A DNA stretch of 64,000 nt from Lysobacter lycopersici (GCF_007556775.1 NZ_CP041742.1:682001-746000), one strand, 5' to 3'. Positions 53,084-61,218 are shown, numbered from the stretch's first letter. Program-made: numbers and translations. The notes: generated from the sequence alone by a model not told the origin.

Positions 53084-54280
53084 ATGACGGCGCAGTACGA
53101 CGCCATCGTCATCGGCGCCGGTGCGGCCGGGCTGATGTGCGCGATCGCGGCCGGCCAGCGCGGCCTGCGCGTGCTGGTGGTCGACCACGCCAACAAGGTC
53201 GGCAAGAAGATCCTGATGTCCGGCGGCGGCCGCTGCAATTTCACCAATACCGGCGCCACCCCGGCGAATTACCTGTCGGCCAACCCGCATTTCTGCAAAT
53301 CCGCGCTGGCGCGCTATACGCCCGCGCATTTCATCGAGCTGGTCGAACGCCACCGCATCGCCTACCACGAGAAGGAACTCGGGCAGCTCTTCTGCGACGA
53401 ATCCTCGAAGCAGGTCGTCAAGCTGCTGTTGGACGAATGCGCGGCGGCGAACGTCGAAGTCCGCACGCATTGCAGCATCGAAGCCGTCCTGCACGTGGAC
53501 AACGGCGAATTCCGCCTGCGTACCACGCAAGGCGCGTTCTCCGCACCGGCACTGGTGGTCGCCAGCGGCGGCCTGTCGATCCCGAGCATGGGTGCGTCCG
53601 GCTTCGGTTACCAGCTCGCGAAGCAGTTCGGCCACGAGGTGCTGCCGACCCGCGCCGGACTCGTTCCGCTGACACTCACCGGCAAGCATGCCGAACGCCT
53701 GCACGACCTCGCCGGTGTTTCGCTGCCGGTGGAAGCGCGCTGCAACGATGTAATTTTCCGCAATTTCATGCTGGTCACGCATCGCGGCATCAGCGGGCCG
53801 TCGATTTTGCAGATTTCCAATTTCTGGCAGCCCGGTGACGACTTGCGCCTCGACCTGCTGCCCGGCATCGATATCGACGCGCTATTGCAGGAATGGCAAC
53901 GCGAGCGCCGCGACGCGGAACTGAAGACCCTGCTCGGCGAGGTGATGCCGAAACGCTTCGCCCAGCGCCTGTGCGAACACTGGATCGCGAACAAACCGCT
54001 GCGCCAGTACAACGCGCCGGAACTGCGCGGCATCGCCGGACTGCTGTCGTCGTGGCCGCTCATCGCCAGCGGCACCGAGGGCTATCGCACCGCGGAAGTG
54101 ACGCTCGGTGGCGTCGATACCGACGGCCTGTCGTCGAGCACGATGATGTCGCGCCACGTGCCGGGCCTGTACTTCATCGGCGAAGTCGTGGACGTCACCG
54201 GCTGGCTGGGCGGCTACAACTTCCAGTGGGCCTGGGCCAGCGGCCACGCCGCGGGCCTGGCACTCGCCTCGGCCGGCTGA
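53084..54280 (+). CDS. HI0933/BaiN-type flavoprotein (NAD(P)/FAD-dependent oxidoreductase)
   Basis: 398 residues. FAD dinucleotide fold at the N-terminus (V-I-G-A-G-A-A-G-L-M-C, 8-18) and the family signature K-V-G-K-K-I-L-M-S-G-G-G-R-C-N-F-T-N (about 37-54). G-E-V-V-D-V-T-G-W-L-G-G-Y-N-F-Q-W-A-W-A-S-G at the C-terminus is the second FAD motif. Relatives are annotated as YhiN, BaiN or HI0933; a few reduce unsaturated substrates, but most have unknown substrate. It follows the DEAD-box gene directly. Confidence 0.9.
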   Translation: MTAQYDAIVIGAGAAGLMCAIAAGQRGLRVLVVDHANKVGKKILMSGGGRCNFTNTGATPANYLSANPHFCKSALARYTPAHFIELVERHRIAYHEKELGQLFCDESSKQVVKLLLDECAAANVEVRTHCSIEAVLHVDNGEFRLRTTQGAFSAPALVVASGGLSIPSMGASGFGYQLAKQFGHEVLPTRAGLVPLTLTGKHAERLHDLAGVSLPVEARCNDVIFRNFMLVTHRGISGPSILQISNFWQPGDDLRLDLLPGIDIDALLQEWQRERRDAELKTLLGEVMPKRFAQRLCEHWIANKPLRQYNAPELRGIAGLLSSWPLIASGTEGYRTAEVTLGGVDTDGLSSSTMMSRHVPGLYFIGEVVDVTGWLGGYNFQWAWASGHAAGLALASAG

Positions 54281-54289
54281 CGGGCGTGC

Positions 54290-54445
54290 TCAGAACGTGA
54301 TCGGCGGCCAACCGAACACCGGCGCCAGCAACCAGTACAGGCCACCGAGCAGCAAGGCCCAGGCCAGCAACTTGAACGCCAGCTTGACCGCCTTGAAGAC
54401 GAGCCACAGGCCGACGACGAGGATGAGGATCGCAATCCAGCTCAT
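54290..54445 (-). CDS. 51-residue small membrane protein
   Basis: M-S-W-I-A-I-L-I-L-V-V-G-L-W-L-V-F-K-A-V, then K-L-A-F-K-L-L-A-W-A and a second hydrophobic run to W-P-P-I-T-F. Two possible membrane helices joined by a basic amphipathic part. It lies between the flavoprotein gene and the Gln-rich secreted protein gene, convergent with the former (nine bases between stops). Small hydrophobic proteins of this form are common in xanthomonads; function unknown. Confidence 0.65.
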   Translation of the reverse strand: MSWIAILILVVGLWLVFKAVKLAFKLLAWALLLGGLYWLLAPVFGWPPITF

Positions 54446-54583
54446 GTGCGCATCCTAACCCGGGCTGCGCGGTTTTACGCGCGCTGAACGCCTCGCGCGA
54501 CGATGGCGATTCTCAGAAATCGTTAAGCGCCCGCGCCGCCTACTGCGTCCATGCGGTCGCTGTCGCGACCTGGAGAGGGCAAC

Positions 54584-55819
54584 ATGAAGACCTTGCGCAA
54601 GAACATCCTGGCCAGCCTCGTCGGCGCAGGCCTCGCGGTCGGATTCGCCGGGCAAGCCGTCGCACGCGAAGCGCCGCAACCGCAAAGCGAGGATGCGCAG
54701 CACGGCCACGACAAGTCCAAATCGAAGCCGCACCCTGCCCCGCAGCAGGCGGCCAGGCCCGCTCCCCGCGCCAATTCGGCCCCCGCGCCGTCGCATCGCT
54801 CCGCCACGCACGCCACCGACGACGCGCGCCAGCGCGCCGAGCAGCAGCGGCAACAGGCGCAACAGCGCATGCAGGAACAGCAACGCCAGCAGGACCGCGA
54901 CCGCGCGCGCGCGCAACAGCAACGGGTCGAACAGCAGCGGCAACAGGCCCGCGAACAGGAGGCCCACAGGCAGCAACAACTGGCGACACAGCAACAGCAT
55001 GCGCGCGAGCAGGCCCGCGAACAGGAGGCCCGCAGGCAGCAACAGCTGGCGACACAGCAACAGCATGCGCGCGAACAGGCCCAGCGCCAGCAGGCGCAGC
55101 AGCGTTCGGTGATGGCGCAGCAGCAGGAAGCCGCCCGCCGTGCCGCCGATGCCCGCCAGCGTGCGGACGAACAGCGCGCGCGTTCCGATGCGCAGAACCG
55201 CCAGCGCGAGCAGGTGCGCCTCTCGGAAATGGAGCGTGAGCGCCGCATCGCCCAGCAGCGCGCGCAGGCCGAGCAGTACCGCCACTACGCCGAGGTCCGC
55301 CAGGCCGCTGAACGCCAACGCATCCTGGCCCTGCAGCACCAGAACCGGATCCGGCAGTACCAGTACCAGCAGTGGTACTGGGACCAGCAGCGCGCGTTGC
55401 AGGCGCAATGGAACGCGCGCAACTACAACTACTACAACGACCCCTACTACTACACGCCCGCGAGCTATCGCTACTATCGCGACGGCCGCTACCACGACGT
55501 GAACCGCTACGCCGCCAACCTGCTGCAACAGGCGGTGCGCTACGGCTACGAACAGGGCGTGCGCGCCGGCCGCGCCGACCGCATGGACGGCTGGCGCAAC
55601 GACTACCGCGGCAATTTCGCCTACATGGACGCCGACTACGGCTACAACGGCTACTACGTCGGTCGCGACGACTACAACTACTACTTCCGCCAGGGCTTCC
55701 AGCGCGGCTACGCGGACGGCTACGGCCGCGACTACCGCTACGGCCGCTACGACGACGGCAACTACAGCATCCTCGCCACGGTGCTGGCCGCGATCCTCAA
55801 CCTGCAGCCGTTCAGCTGA
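54584..55819 (+). CDS. Secreted Gln/Arg-rich coiled-coil protein with Tyr-rich C-terminus
   Basis: 411 residues with signal peptide (1-28) and RBS GGAGAGGG. The middle (about 80-260) is Gln/Arg/Ala/Glu-rich and should form a long charged helix; it includes two 22-residue direct repeats (residues about 121-164). From about 270 the protein turns Tyr/Asn/Arg-rich (Y-Y-N-D-P-Y-Y-Y, Y-G-R-D-Y-R-Y-G) up to Q-P-F-S. A periplasmic or surface structural protein is plausible. No catalytic residues recognised. A terminator follows. Confidence 0.76.
   Translation: MKTLRKNILASLVGAGLAVGFAGQAVAREAPQPQSEDAQHGHDKSKSKPHPAPQQAARPAPRANSAPAPSHRSATHATDDARQRAEQQRQQAQQRMQEQQRQQDRDRARAQQQRVEQQRQQAREQEAHRQQQLATQQQHAREQAREQEARRQQQLATQQQHAREQAQRQQAQQRSVMAQQQEAARRAADARQRADEQRARSDAQNRQREQVRLSEMERERRIAQQRAQAEQYRHYAEVRQAAERQRILALQHQNRIRQYQYQQWYWDQQRALQAQWNARNYNYYNDPYYYTPASYRYYRDGRYHDVNRYAANLLQQAVRYGYEQGVRAGRADRMDGWRNDYRGNFAYMDADYGYNGYYVGRDDYNYYFRQGFQRGYADGYGRDYRYGRYDDGNYSILATVLAAILNLQPFS
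54944..55075 (+). repeat. Two tandem 66-bp repeats in the Gln-rich gene
   Basis: 54944-55009 and 55010-55075 are direct repeats, each 22 codons, differing at only a few positions. Each encodes Q-A-R-E-Q-E-A, H/R-R-Q-Q-Q-L-A-T and Q-Q-Q-H-A-R-E in order. Copy number is likely to vary between strains. Confidence 0.92.
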
Positions 55820-55840
55820 TCGAACCGGCACCCCGCAGTC

Positions 55841-55872
55841 GACGCCCGGCCTTGCGCCGGGCGTTTTTTCCG
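55841..55872 (+). terminator. Rho-independent terminator after the Gln-rich gene
   Basis: ACGCCCGGC CTTGC GCCGGGCGT followed by TTTTTT, 20 bases after the stop codon and directly against the converging ddaH. Confidence 0.92.
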
Positions 55873-55873
55873 T

Positions 55874-56650
55874 TCAATCACGCACCGACACCAGCACGCT
55901 GCAGCAGGTGGTCGCGCCTTCGGCCTTCTGCAGCTCGGAAAGATCGAGCAGGCGCAGGTCGATGCCGGCGGCGCACAGGCGTTCAGCGGTGCGCGGGAAC
56001 GCGGCCGGATACAGCACCACATCGCCCGCGCGCAGCGCGTTGGCCGCGTGTTCCTCGCCCGGATCGATTTCGATCCGCCGGTAGCCGCCGAAGGGATCGT
56101 CGGCCAGCCAGCGCGGGTTGACCAGCACGATGTCGTCGGCGACGGCGGTGACCGCGGACTTGAGGTGCAGGCATTCGCGGGTGCGCACGCCTTCGACCGA
56201 ATAGCCATGCGGCGCGAGATGCGCACGCAGTTGTTCGATCCCTGCATCGTTGCTGCGCGCGGAACGCCCGACGTACACGTTGCGTCCGATCCGCAGCACG
56301 TCGCCACCGTCGATGGTGCCTGGCGCCTCGATCCGGGCCAGCGGCCGCAACGGCCGCAGCGCCTCCGCCATGCTTTCGCCCTCGCCGCGGCGGCTTTCCG
56401 CGCCGGGCCGGGTCAGCACCGCGAGCTCGTCGACGACGACGACCGTGTCCTCGACGAACACCGCATCCGCCATCGCCGGCAACGGCGCGGCGACGCGTAC
56501 TTCGCACCCGGCGGATTCGAGCGCGGCGACGTAGGCGGCATGCTGGCGCCGCGCCAGCGCGAGGTCGATCGGCGAACGTTCGACGAACGACAATTCGCAT
56601 TCGGCCAGCGCGTCGCTGACGTCGCGGACGATGGCGACGATTTTGTTCAT
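55874..56650 (-). CDS. ddaH: Dimethylarginine dimethylaminohydrolase-like enzyme
   Basis: 258 residues. Catalytic C249 in T-T-C-C-S-V-L, H162 in E-C-L-H-L-K-S and the I-D-G-G-D-V (113-118) loop coincide in position with the catalytic set of Pseudomonas aeruginosa DDAH (Cys249, His162, Glu114), except D114 occupies the acidic site. F-V-E-D-T-V near 65-70 is also conserved. It hydrolyses dimethylarginine to citrulline and dimethylamine, or a related guanidino substrate. Its ATG overlaps the thpR stop (ATGA), making a coupled unit. Confidence 0.9.
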   Translation of the reverse strand: MNKIVAIVRDVSDALAECELSFVERSPIDLALARRQHAAYVAALESAGCEVRVAAPLPAMADAVFVEDTVVVVDELAVLTRPGAESRRGEGESMAEALRPLRPLARIEAPGTIDGGDVLRIGRNVYVGRSARSNDAGIEQLRAHLAPHGYSVEGVRTRECLHLKSAVTAVADDIVLVNPRWLADDPFGGYRRIEIDPGEEHAANALRAGDVVLYPAAFPRTAERLCAAGIDLRLLDLSELQKAEGATTCCSVLVSVRD

Positions 56651-57240
56651 TCGGCAAGACTCCAGTTGGCCAATCCGACGTGGCGGGTCCGTCCCAGCAG
56701 GCTGTGCACCAGCACGAATCCGTGCACGCGCCAGGCAATCGGTTGCGCCGCCGGTTCGAACGGCACGACCGCACCGTCATAGGCGAGCGTCACGTGCGGT
56801 TCGAACCCGCCGCGCGCCCACTCGCCGAGTCCGTGCTTGCGCAACGCGTCGGCGAACCGCGCATGGAACGCGCGCAGCGCCTCGTTGCCCGCCCCCGCCT
56901 TGAGCACGAACGGTTTCTGCGCGCGCCGCATGGCGAAACTGCCGACCGTGTCGAGGGCGATTTCGAATGGCGATTCGCGCAAGGACGTCGCCGCGCGCTT
57001 CGCGGCGGCGACCACGTCCTCCGGCACGCCGACCCGGTCGCCGAGGTGGAACAGGGTCACGTGCAGGCGCTCCGTGCGCAGCGGCCGGCCGCGCAGGCCG
57101 TGGCGTTCGCATTCCGACGCTGCGAGCGCGGCGATCCGCGCCGCGGCCGGGGCGTCCGGAAACACGGCGAAGAACAGGCGGTCGGTCGGTTCCTGCGAAC
57201 CGAAACCGGCGAATCCCGCCTGCGCGCCGGATGTCGTCAT
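56647..57240 (-). CDS. thpR: RNA 2',3'-cyclic phosphodiesterase (LigT/ThpR)
   Basis: 197 residues with two H-X-T motifs, H60-V-T-L and H149-V-T-L, the active-site pair of the 2H phosphoesterase superfamily. The rest, F-F-A-V-F-P-D near 23-29, is typical of LigT. E. coli ThpR hydrolyses 2',3'-cyclic phosphates and can ligate tRNA halves with 2'-5' bonds. Coupled by ATGA overlaps to the FMN reductase upstream and ddaH downstream. An N-terminal extension of about 18 residues precedes the family start, with no function evident. Confidence 0.91.
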   Translation of the reverse strand: MTTSGAQAGFAGFGSQEPTDRLFFAVFPDAPAAARIAALAASECERHGLRGRPLRTERLHVTLFHLGDRVGVPEDVVAAAKRAATSLRESPFEIALDTVGSFAMRRAQKPFVLKAGAGNEALRAFHARFADALRKHGLGEWARGGFEPHVTLAYDGAVVPFEPAAQPIAWRVHGFVLVHSLLGRTRHVGLANWSLAE

Positions 57241-57800
57241 TTCGCGTGCGCCTCGACCCAGGCCGCGTAGGCGGCCATCCAGCCTTGCAGGAATTTCCGC
57301 GTGTCGTCGTTGGCGATCCCGCCCTCGTCGTCGACGAGGTCGTCCTTGAACTGCACGAAAGCCTCCGGCTGGCCCAGCGTCGGCATGTCGAGGTAGGCGA
57401 GCACGTTGCGCAGGTGCTGCTGCATCAGCGCGGTGCCGATCGCGCCCTGCGAGGTGCCGATCACGCCCGCCGGCCTGCCCTTCCACGCGCTGGTGCCGTA
57501 GGGCCGCGAGGCGTGGTCGATGGCGTTCTTCAGCACGCCCGGGATCGAACGGTTGTATTCGGGGCTGACGAACAGGATTCCATCGCAGGCCGACACCGCC
57601 GCCTTCAGCCGCTTCACCTGCGCGCACTGTTCGCCGTCGTCGTCCTGGTCGTAGGGCGGCAGGTCGTCGATGCGCAACTGCTCGAATTCGAAATGCGCCG
57701 GCGCCAGCTTCTGCAGCGCCATGGCGAGGCGACGGTTGAAGGAATCGCGGCGCAGGCTGCCGACGACGACGCCGACGCGGATCCGTTTCTTCGTGGACAT
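57237..57800 (-). CDS. NADPH-dependent FMN reductase (ChrR/azoreductase-like)
   Basis: 187 residues from M-S-T-K-K-R-I-R. G-S-L-R-R-D-S-F-N-R-R-L (about 13-24) is the FMN phosphate loop, S-P-E-Y-N-R-S-I-P-G-V-L-K-N-A-I-D (about 78-94) the conserved core, G-T-S-Q-G-A-I-G after. It reduces quinones, chromate or azo compounds and helps with redox stress. An alternative start 12 codons upstream is possible. First gene of the coupled FMN reductase-thpR-ddaH unit. Confidence 0.89.
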   Translation of the reverse strand: MSTKKRIRVGVVVGSLRRDSFNRRLAMALQKLAPAHFEFEQLRIDDLPPYDQDDDGEQCAQVKRLKAAVSACDGILFVSPEYNRSIPGVLKNAIDHASRPYGTSAWKGRPAGVIGTSQGAIGTALMQQHLRNVLAYLDMPTLGQPEAFVQFKDDLVDDEGGIANDDTRKFLQGWMAAYAAWVEAHAK

Positions 57801-57870
57801 GGCGGTTACCAGTGGGGGGAGGAATCGGGATTGCACGCGACCGCGCGTTCAGGCGGCGTCGATGCCGCGG

Positions 57871-58143
57871 CTAGCGCAACTGGCTGTCCTTGCTGCCGCG
57901 GCGGTTGTAGCCGCCGGAGCCCGTTTCCGCCTCGTCCTGCGCCTGCTGGCACTCGATGCACAGGCGCACGCCGGGCACGGCCTTGCGCCGTGCCTCGGGA
58001 ATCGGCGCGTCGCATTCCTCGCAGCGTTCAAGGCCCGGCCCCTGCGGCAGGCGGCTGCGCGCGCGCTTGATCGCATCCTTCACGGTCGCGTCGATCTGGT
58101 CCTGCACCGCGCCGTCGCCGGCCCAACCGGTGGCCATCGCCAT
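57871..58143 (-). CDS. DksA/TraR family C4 zinc-finger protein
   Basis: 90 residues. Zinc finger C41-E-E-C44 ... C62-I-E-C65 spans the R-C-E-E-C-D-A-P-I-P-E-A-R-R-K-A-V-P-G motif, and the N-terminal helix is acidic. Short forms (TraR/YbiI type) bind in the RNA polymerase secondary channel or have lost that activity; the coiled-coil tip is absent here. It sits 70 bases after the FMN reductase gene in the same direction. Regulatory function is inferred from family only. Confidence 0.88.
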   Translation of the reverse strand: MAMATGWAGDGAVQDQIDATVKDAIKRARSRLPQGPGLERCEECDAPIPEARRKAVPGVRLCIECQQAQDEAETGSGGYNRRGSKDSQLR

Positions 58144-58220
58144 TCCTCCATCGAATGGCGACAGCTTAGCCCCGCGCCGGATGCGACGCACCGCACGGAG
58201 GCGATGCGCTGCTCCTGCGT

Positions 58221-58655
58221 TCAGCGGCAGTGGCGGTAGCGATCCGGCGATGCGCCCGGGCCGCCGCGCCAACCCGGTGGATTCTCCCAATTGGTGCCAC
58301 GTCCGCCCGCCGGGCCCGGCGGATTGCGGTCGTTGTCGAACCAACAGCGCGCGGCCTGGTTCCAGAACCCGTATTTCGGGTGCCAGTAACCGTAGTTCGG
58401 GTTGAAGTAGTAGCCGCCATTCACCAGGCGGAATTCGTAGCGATGGCCCTTGTCCACCCACCAGCGCCGGTCCGGCGAAGCGCCCGGCCCGCCCTTCCAG
58501 CCCGGCGGGTTTTCCCAATTCGTACCGTGTCCCCCGGCGGGACCCGGCGGATTGTTGTCGTGGTCGTGGCGGTGGTCGCGCGCGTTCGCGATGCCTGCGG
58601 CCGACAGCGCCAGCAACGCGAAGACGATCGTTGTTTTCCGTCGAGCGTTCATCAT
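58221..58655 (-). CDS. Secreted Pro/Gly/Trp-rich protein with duplicated block
   Basis: 144 residues with signal peptide (cleavage near A-N-A-R at 23-26) and a strong GAGGAGGG RBS. Residues 35-63 and 111-139 are nearly identical, 27 of 29 (N-P-P-G-P-A-G-G, then G-T-N-W-E-N-P-P-G-W, then G-G-P-G-A-S-P-D-R), and flank a Tyr/Trp/His-rich centre (W-V-D-K-G-H-R-Y-E-F and Y-G-Y-W-H-P-K-Y-G-F-W). Two Cys are present (C104, C143). A surface, mineral or matrix role is possible; I do not recognise the family. Confidence 0.75.
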   Translation of the reverse strand: MMNARRKTTIVFALLALSAAGIANARDHRHDHDNNPPGPAGGHGTNWENPPGWKGGPGASPDRRWWVDKGHRYEFRLVNGGYYFNPNYGYWHPKYGFWNQAARCWFDNDRNPPGPAGGRGTNWENPPGWRGGPGASPDRYRHCR

Positions 58656-58776
58656 TGCCCTCCTCGTGCGTCATCGCACGCAATGGGCAACGGACCGCAT
58701 CACGCCCACGTTGACCGCCGATACCGGCGCGGCCGGAAGCCGTTCATGCGTGATACGGGCAGGCGGCGTCCGGGTG

Positions 58777-58782
58777 TATAAC
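58777..58782 (+). promoter_or_regulatory. Candidate -10 box (TATAAC) of the exported peroxiredoxin gene
   Basis: GTGTATAACCGC lies 28 bases before the ATG at 58810. This is a good -10 match in a divergent intergenic region. Confidence 0.5.
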
Positions 58783-58809
58783 CGCAACTCCCCACCCGTG
58801 GAACCCTCC

Positions 58810-59358
58810 ATGCGCAGATTCCCTTCCATCGTCGCGATCGCCGCCTGCATCGCCGCGTTCGCCATGCCCGCGTCCGCCGCGCTCGAAACCGGCGCCAAGG
58901 CGCCCGATTTCTCCGCGCCCGCCTACCTCGCCGGCAAGCCCTTCACCTTCAAGCTCGCCGATGCGCTGAAACAAGGCCCGGTGGTCGTCTACTTCTTCCC
59001 CGCCGCGCACACCCCCGGCTGCAACCTCGAGGCGCACCTGTTCTCCGAGGCCATCGACAAGTTCAAGGCCGAACACGCGACGGTGATCGGCGTGACCGCC
59101 GGCAACACCGACCAGCTCGCCGCCTTCTCCACCGAAACCGAACACTGCGGCGGCAAGTTCGCGGTCGCCGCGGACCCGGGCGCGAAGATCGCCGCGCAAT
59201 ACGACGCCGTGCTCGACAAGAAACCGGAATGGTCGAACCGCACGTCCTACGTGATCGCGCCGAACGGCAGCATCGCCGCCGTGCACTCCGACCTCAACCC
59301 GAACCTGCACGTCAAGGCGATGCTGGATGCGGTGAAGGCGCTGGAAGCCAAGCCCTAG
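58810..59358 (+). CDS. Exported peroxiredoxin (BCP/PrxQ type)
   Basis: 182 residues with signal peptide (cleavage near A-S-A-A at 21-24). Peroxidatic C71 in P-A-A-H-T-P-G-C, T68 and the P-X3-T-X2-C spacing match peroxiredoxins; C113 in E-H-C-G-G-K-F is a possible resolving cysteine. Reduces H2O2 or organic peroxides in the periplasm. His replaces the usual Phe/Tyr in the active-site loop. Divergent from the Pro/Gly-rich secreted protein. Confidence 0.9.
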   Translation: MRRFPSIVAIAACIAAFAMPASAALETGAKAPDFSAPAYLAGKPFTFKLADALKQGPVVVYFFPAAHTPGCNLEAHLFSEAIDKFKAEHATVIGVTAGNTDQLAAFSTETEHCGGKFAVAADPGAKIAAQYDAVLDKKPEWSNRTSYVIAPNGSIAAVHSDLNPNLHVKAMLDAVKALEAKP

Positions 59359-59494
59359 GCCCCGCGGCGCGGCCGCGACGCCGGGAGTATCATCCCGGTC
59401 GCGGCCCGCGCTGGTCGGTCGCTGCCACAACCGACGATCCCGACCCGCGACGCGCCCGCTCGCACCGTTCGGCCCGACGGCCGGGGAGGCAGCC

Positions 59495-59908
59495 ATGCGC
59501 TACGCAATGCTCGAGAAATACCGGGACGGGTTGTTGCTGGTCGCCCGCATCCTGCTCGTGGTCCTGTTCGTGAAGTTCGGGCTGGCCAAGGCGATGGCCT
59601 TCTCCACCGCTTCCGACTACATGGCCTCCACCGAACTGCCCGCGCCCTCGCTGATGGCGCTGGTCGCGATCGCGATGGAACTCGGCGTGGGCTTTGCCAT
59701 CGCCCTGGGCTTCTTCACCCGCCCGCTCGCGCTGATCCTCGCCATCTACACCGTCATCGCCGCGGTGATCGGCCACCCGTACTGGCACATGTCCGGCGAG
59801 CTGCAGTATGAGAGCATGATCAACTTCTACAAGAACCTCGGCATCGCCGGCGGACTGCTGCTGTTGATGCTGACCGGACCCGGGCGCTATTCGTTCGACC
59901 GGCGTTGA
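59495..59908 (+). CDS. DoxX family membrane protein
   Basis: 137 residues, four membrane segments (about 12-34, 51-73, 78-95, 110-130), typical L-L-V-A-R-I-L-L-V-V-L-F-V-K-F-G-L-A-K opening and H-P-Y-W-H pair in the loop. DoxX-like proteins associate with redox or thiol stress systems in other bacteria. RBS GGGGAGG before ATG. Converges on the YciI-like gene. Confidence 0.88.
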   Translation: MRYAMLEKYRDGLLLVARILLVVLFVKFGLAKAMAFSTASDYMASTELPAPSLMALVAIAMELGVGFAIALGFFTRPLALILAIYTVIAAVIGHPYWHMSGELQYESMINFYKNLGIAGGLLLLMLTGPGRYSFDRR

Positions 59909-59926
59909 CGCGCGCGCCGCCCGCGT

Positions 59927-60415
59927 TCACTCCTTCGCGGGCGGTGCTTGCAGTTTTTCGTGCAGTTCCGGGATCAGCATGGTCGCGGCGCTGCCGTACC
60001 AGGCGTGGTATTCGGCGACCATTTCGCCGTTGACGACCACCGGATCCGTCGCCGTCAATGCCTTCGCCTCGTCGATGCTGTCCACCGCGAACACGAACAG
60101 GCCGCGCCAGCCATCGGGATCCTTCGCGAACGGCCCGGCCAGCGCCAGCTTTCCCTCCTTCGCCAGGCGCTCCATGTTGGCGAAATGCCCGGCGAACATC
60201 GCGTCGCGCTTCGCGCCATCGGGCACGCGCGTCGGTCCGGTCTTGAGGATCACCAGCACGTAACGGCGCATGCCATTGGCGTCGGCGCCGGTTTTCCTGG
60301 CGAGTTCGGCGTCGAACTTCGTCGCCTGCGCGTTCACCGGTGATGGCGAATCCGCCGCGAATGCGGCCGCGGATGCGAAGCCGACGGCCAGGGCCAGCAA
60401 GGTGTTGCGCAGCAT
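59927..60415 (-). CDS. Exported YciI-like domain protein
   Basis: 162 residues: signal peptide (1-21, A-F-A-A) and a dimeric alpha-beta barrel YciI-like domain (about 48-140: R-Y-V-L-V-I-L-K-T-G-P, H-F-A-N-M-E-R-L-A-K-E-G-K-L-A-L-A-G-P-F, E-A-K-A-L-T-A-T-D-P-V-V). YciI proteins have a His-Asp pair (H77, D133 by position) resembling muconolactone isomerase, but substrates are unknown. Export of this domain is less common than the cytosolic form. Convergent with the DoxX gene. Confidence 0.86.
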   Translation of the reverse strand: MLRNTLLALAVGFASAAAFAADSPSPVNAQATKFDAELARKTGADANGMRRYVLVILKTGPTRVPDGAKRDAMFAGHFANMERLAKEGKLALAGPFAKDPDGWRGLFVFAVDSIDEAKALTATDPVVVNGEMVAEYHAWYGSAATMLIPELHEKLQAPPAKE

Positions 60416-60504
60416 GTTCGTCTCCCCCGGCCGATCAAACGAGTCTAGCCCCGCATCGGCTGCCCGGATTTGGCGGCTGGCGGGTCGAGATCGCTTCCGA
60501 GCAA

Positions 60505-60540
60505 ATATTACTTGACATGATGTTAAATATACTTACCATC
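60505..60540 (+). promoter_or_regulatory. AT-rich promoter/operator of the membrane protein-XRE pair
   Basis: An AT-rich island of about 40 bases in GC-rich surroundings, with TTGACA (60512-60517) and TATACT (60528-60533) boxes. TTGACAT and ATGTTAA at 60512-60526 form an imperfect palindrome around one base. The XRE-type regulator of this operon is the obvious binder. Confidence 0.55.
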
Positions 60541-60572
60541 GTGACCACCATCCATAACCCGGAACCACCTAC

Positions 60573-60998
60573 ATGTCCCTCATCGAAAAACGCGCCTGGC
60601 TGACCCTCTGGACCATGTGCCCGGGCTATCTGGTCTATTTCGCGATCCAGATCGGCTGGCCGGATTGGCCATCGGGGTTCCTGGCGAAGTTCGGGCTGCT
60701 GGCAGCGGTCGCCGGGCTGCACGCGATCGGCTACATCGCCGGGGAGCTGGTGTTCCGCTTCCGCAACCGCGAAGAGGGCCTGCAGCAGGACGAACGCGAC
60801 GACGCCATCGATGCGCGCGCCACGCGGGCCGCCTACATGCTGCTGCTCGCCGGCACCATCCTGGCCGGCGCGATCATGCCGTTCACCGACCAGGGCTGGA
60901 AGGTCGCGAACACCGCGCTGCTGTTCATCGTACTGTCGGAAACGCTGCGCGCGGCCCTGACCGTGCGCGGCTATCGCCATCCGCGCATGGCGCACTGA
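60573..60998 (+). CDS. DUF2178-like integral membrane protein paired with an XRE regulator
   Basis: 141 residues, four membrane segments (about 12-30, 38-62, 87-104, 113-127) and a charged middle loop R-F-R-N-R-E-E-G-L-Q-Q-D-E-R-D-D-A-I. The Q-D-E-R-D-X2-I loop is the feature of membrane proteins that accompany short XRE regulators (DUF2178/DUF3021-like). It ends four bases before the regulator ATG and shares its AT-rich promoter. Function is unknown; a membrane-stress or antimicrobial sensing role is inference. Confidence 0.78.
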   Translation: MSLIEKRAWLTLWTMCPGYLVYFAIQIGWPDWPSGFLAKFGLLAAVAGLHAIGYIAGELVFRFRNREEGLQQDERDDAIDARATRAAYMLLLAGTILAGAIMPFTDQGWKVANTALLFIVLSETLRAALTVRGYRHPRMAH

Positions 60999-61002
60999 CG
61001 GC

Positions 61003-61218
61003 ATGGCCAACGAAATCAAATTGCTGCGCTTCCTCGCGCAGGACATGACCCAGGCCGAACTCGGCAAGCGCGTCGGCCTGACCCGGCAGACCATCGCCGC
61101 GATCGAACAGGAACGCTATTCGCCCACGCTCGACGTCGCCTTCCGCATCGCGCACGTGTTCGGCAAGCGCATCGAGGAAGTGTTCCACTGGACGCCGCCG
61201 GAAGGCGGATCCGGCTAG
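61003..61218 (+). CDS. Short XRE-family transcriptional regulator
   Basis: 71 residues, a single helix-turn-helix domain: R-F-L-A-Q-D-M-T-Q-A-E-L-G-K-R-V-G-L-T-R, then Q-T-I-A-A-I-E-Q-E-R-Y-S-P-T-L-D-V-A-F-R-I-A, then F-G-K-R-I-E-E-V-F. Such minimal regulators (YozG type) are usually encoded with a small membrane protein and control their own operon. The stop TAG is shared by strand overlap with the convergent M14 gene (four bases). Confidence 0.91.
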   Translation: MANEIKLLRFLAQDMTQAELGKRVGLTRQTIAAIEQERYSPTLDVAFRIAHVFGKRIEEVFHWTPPEGGSG

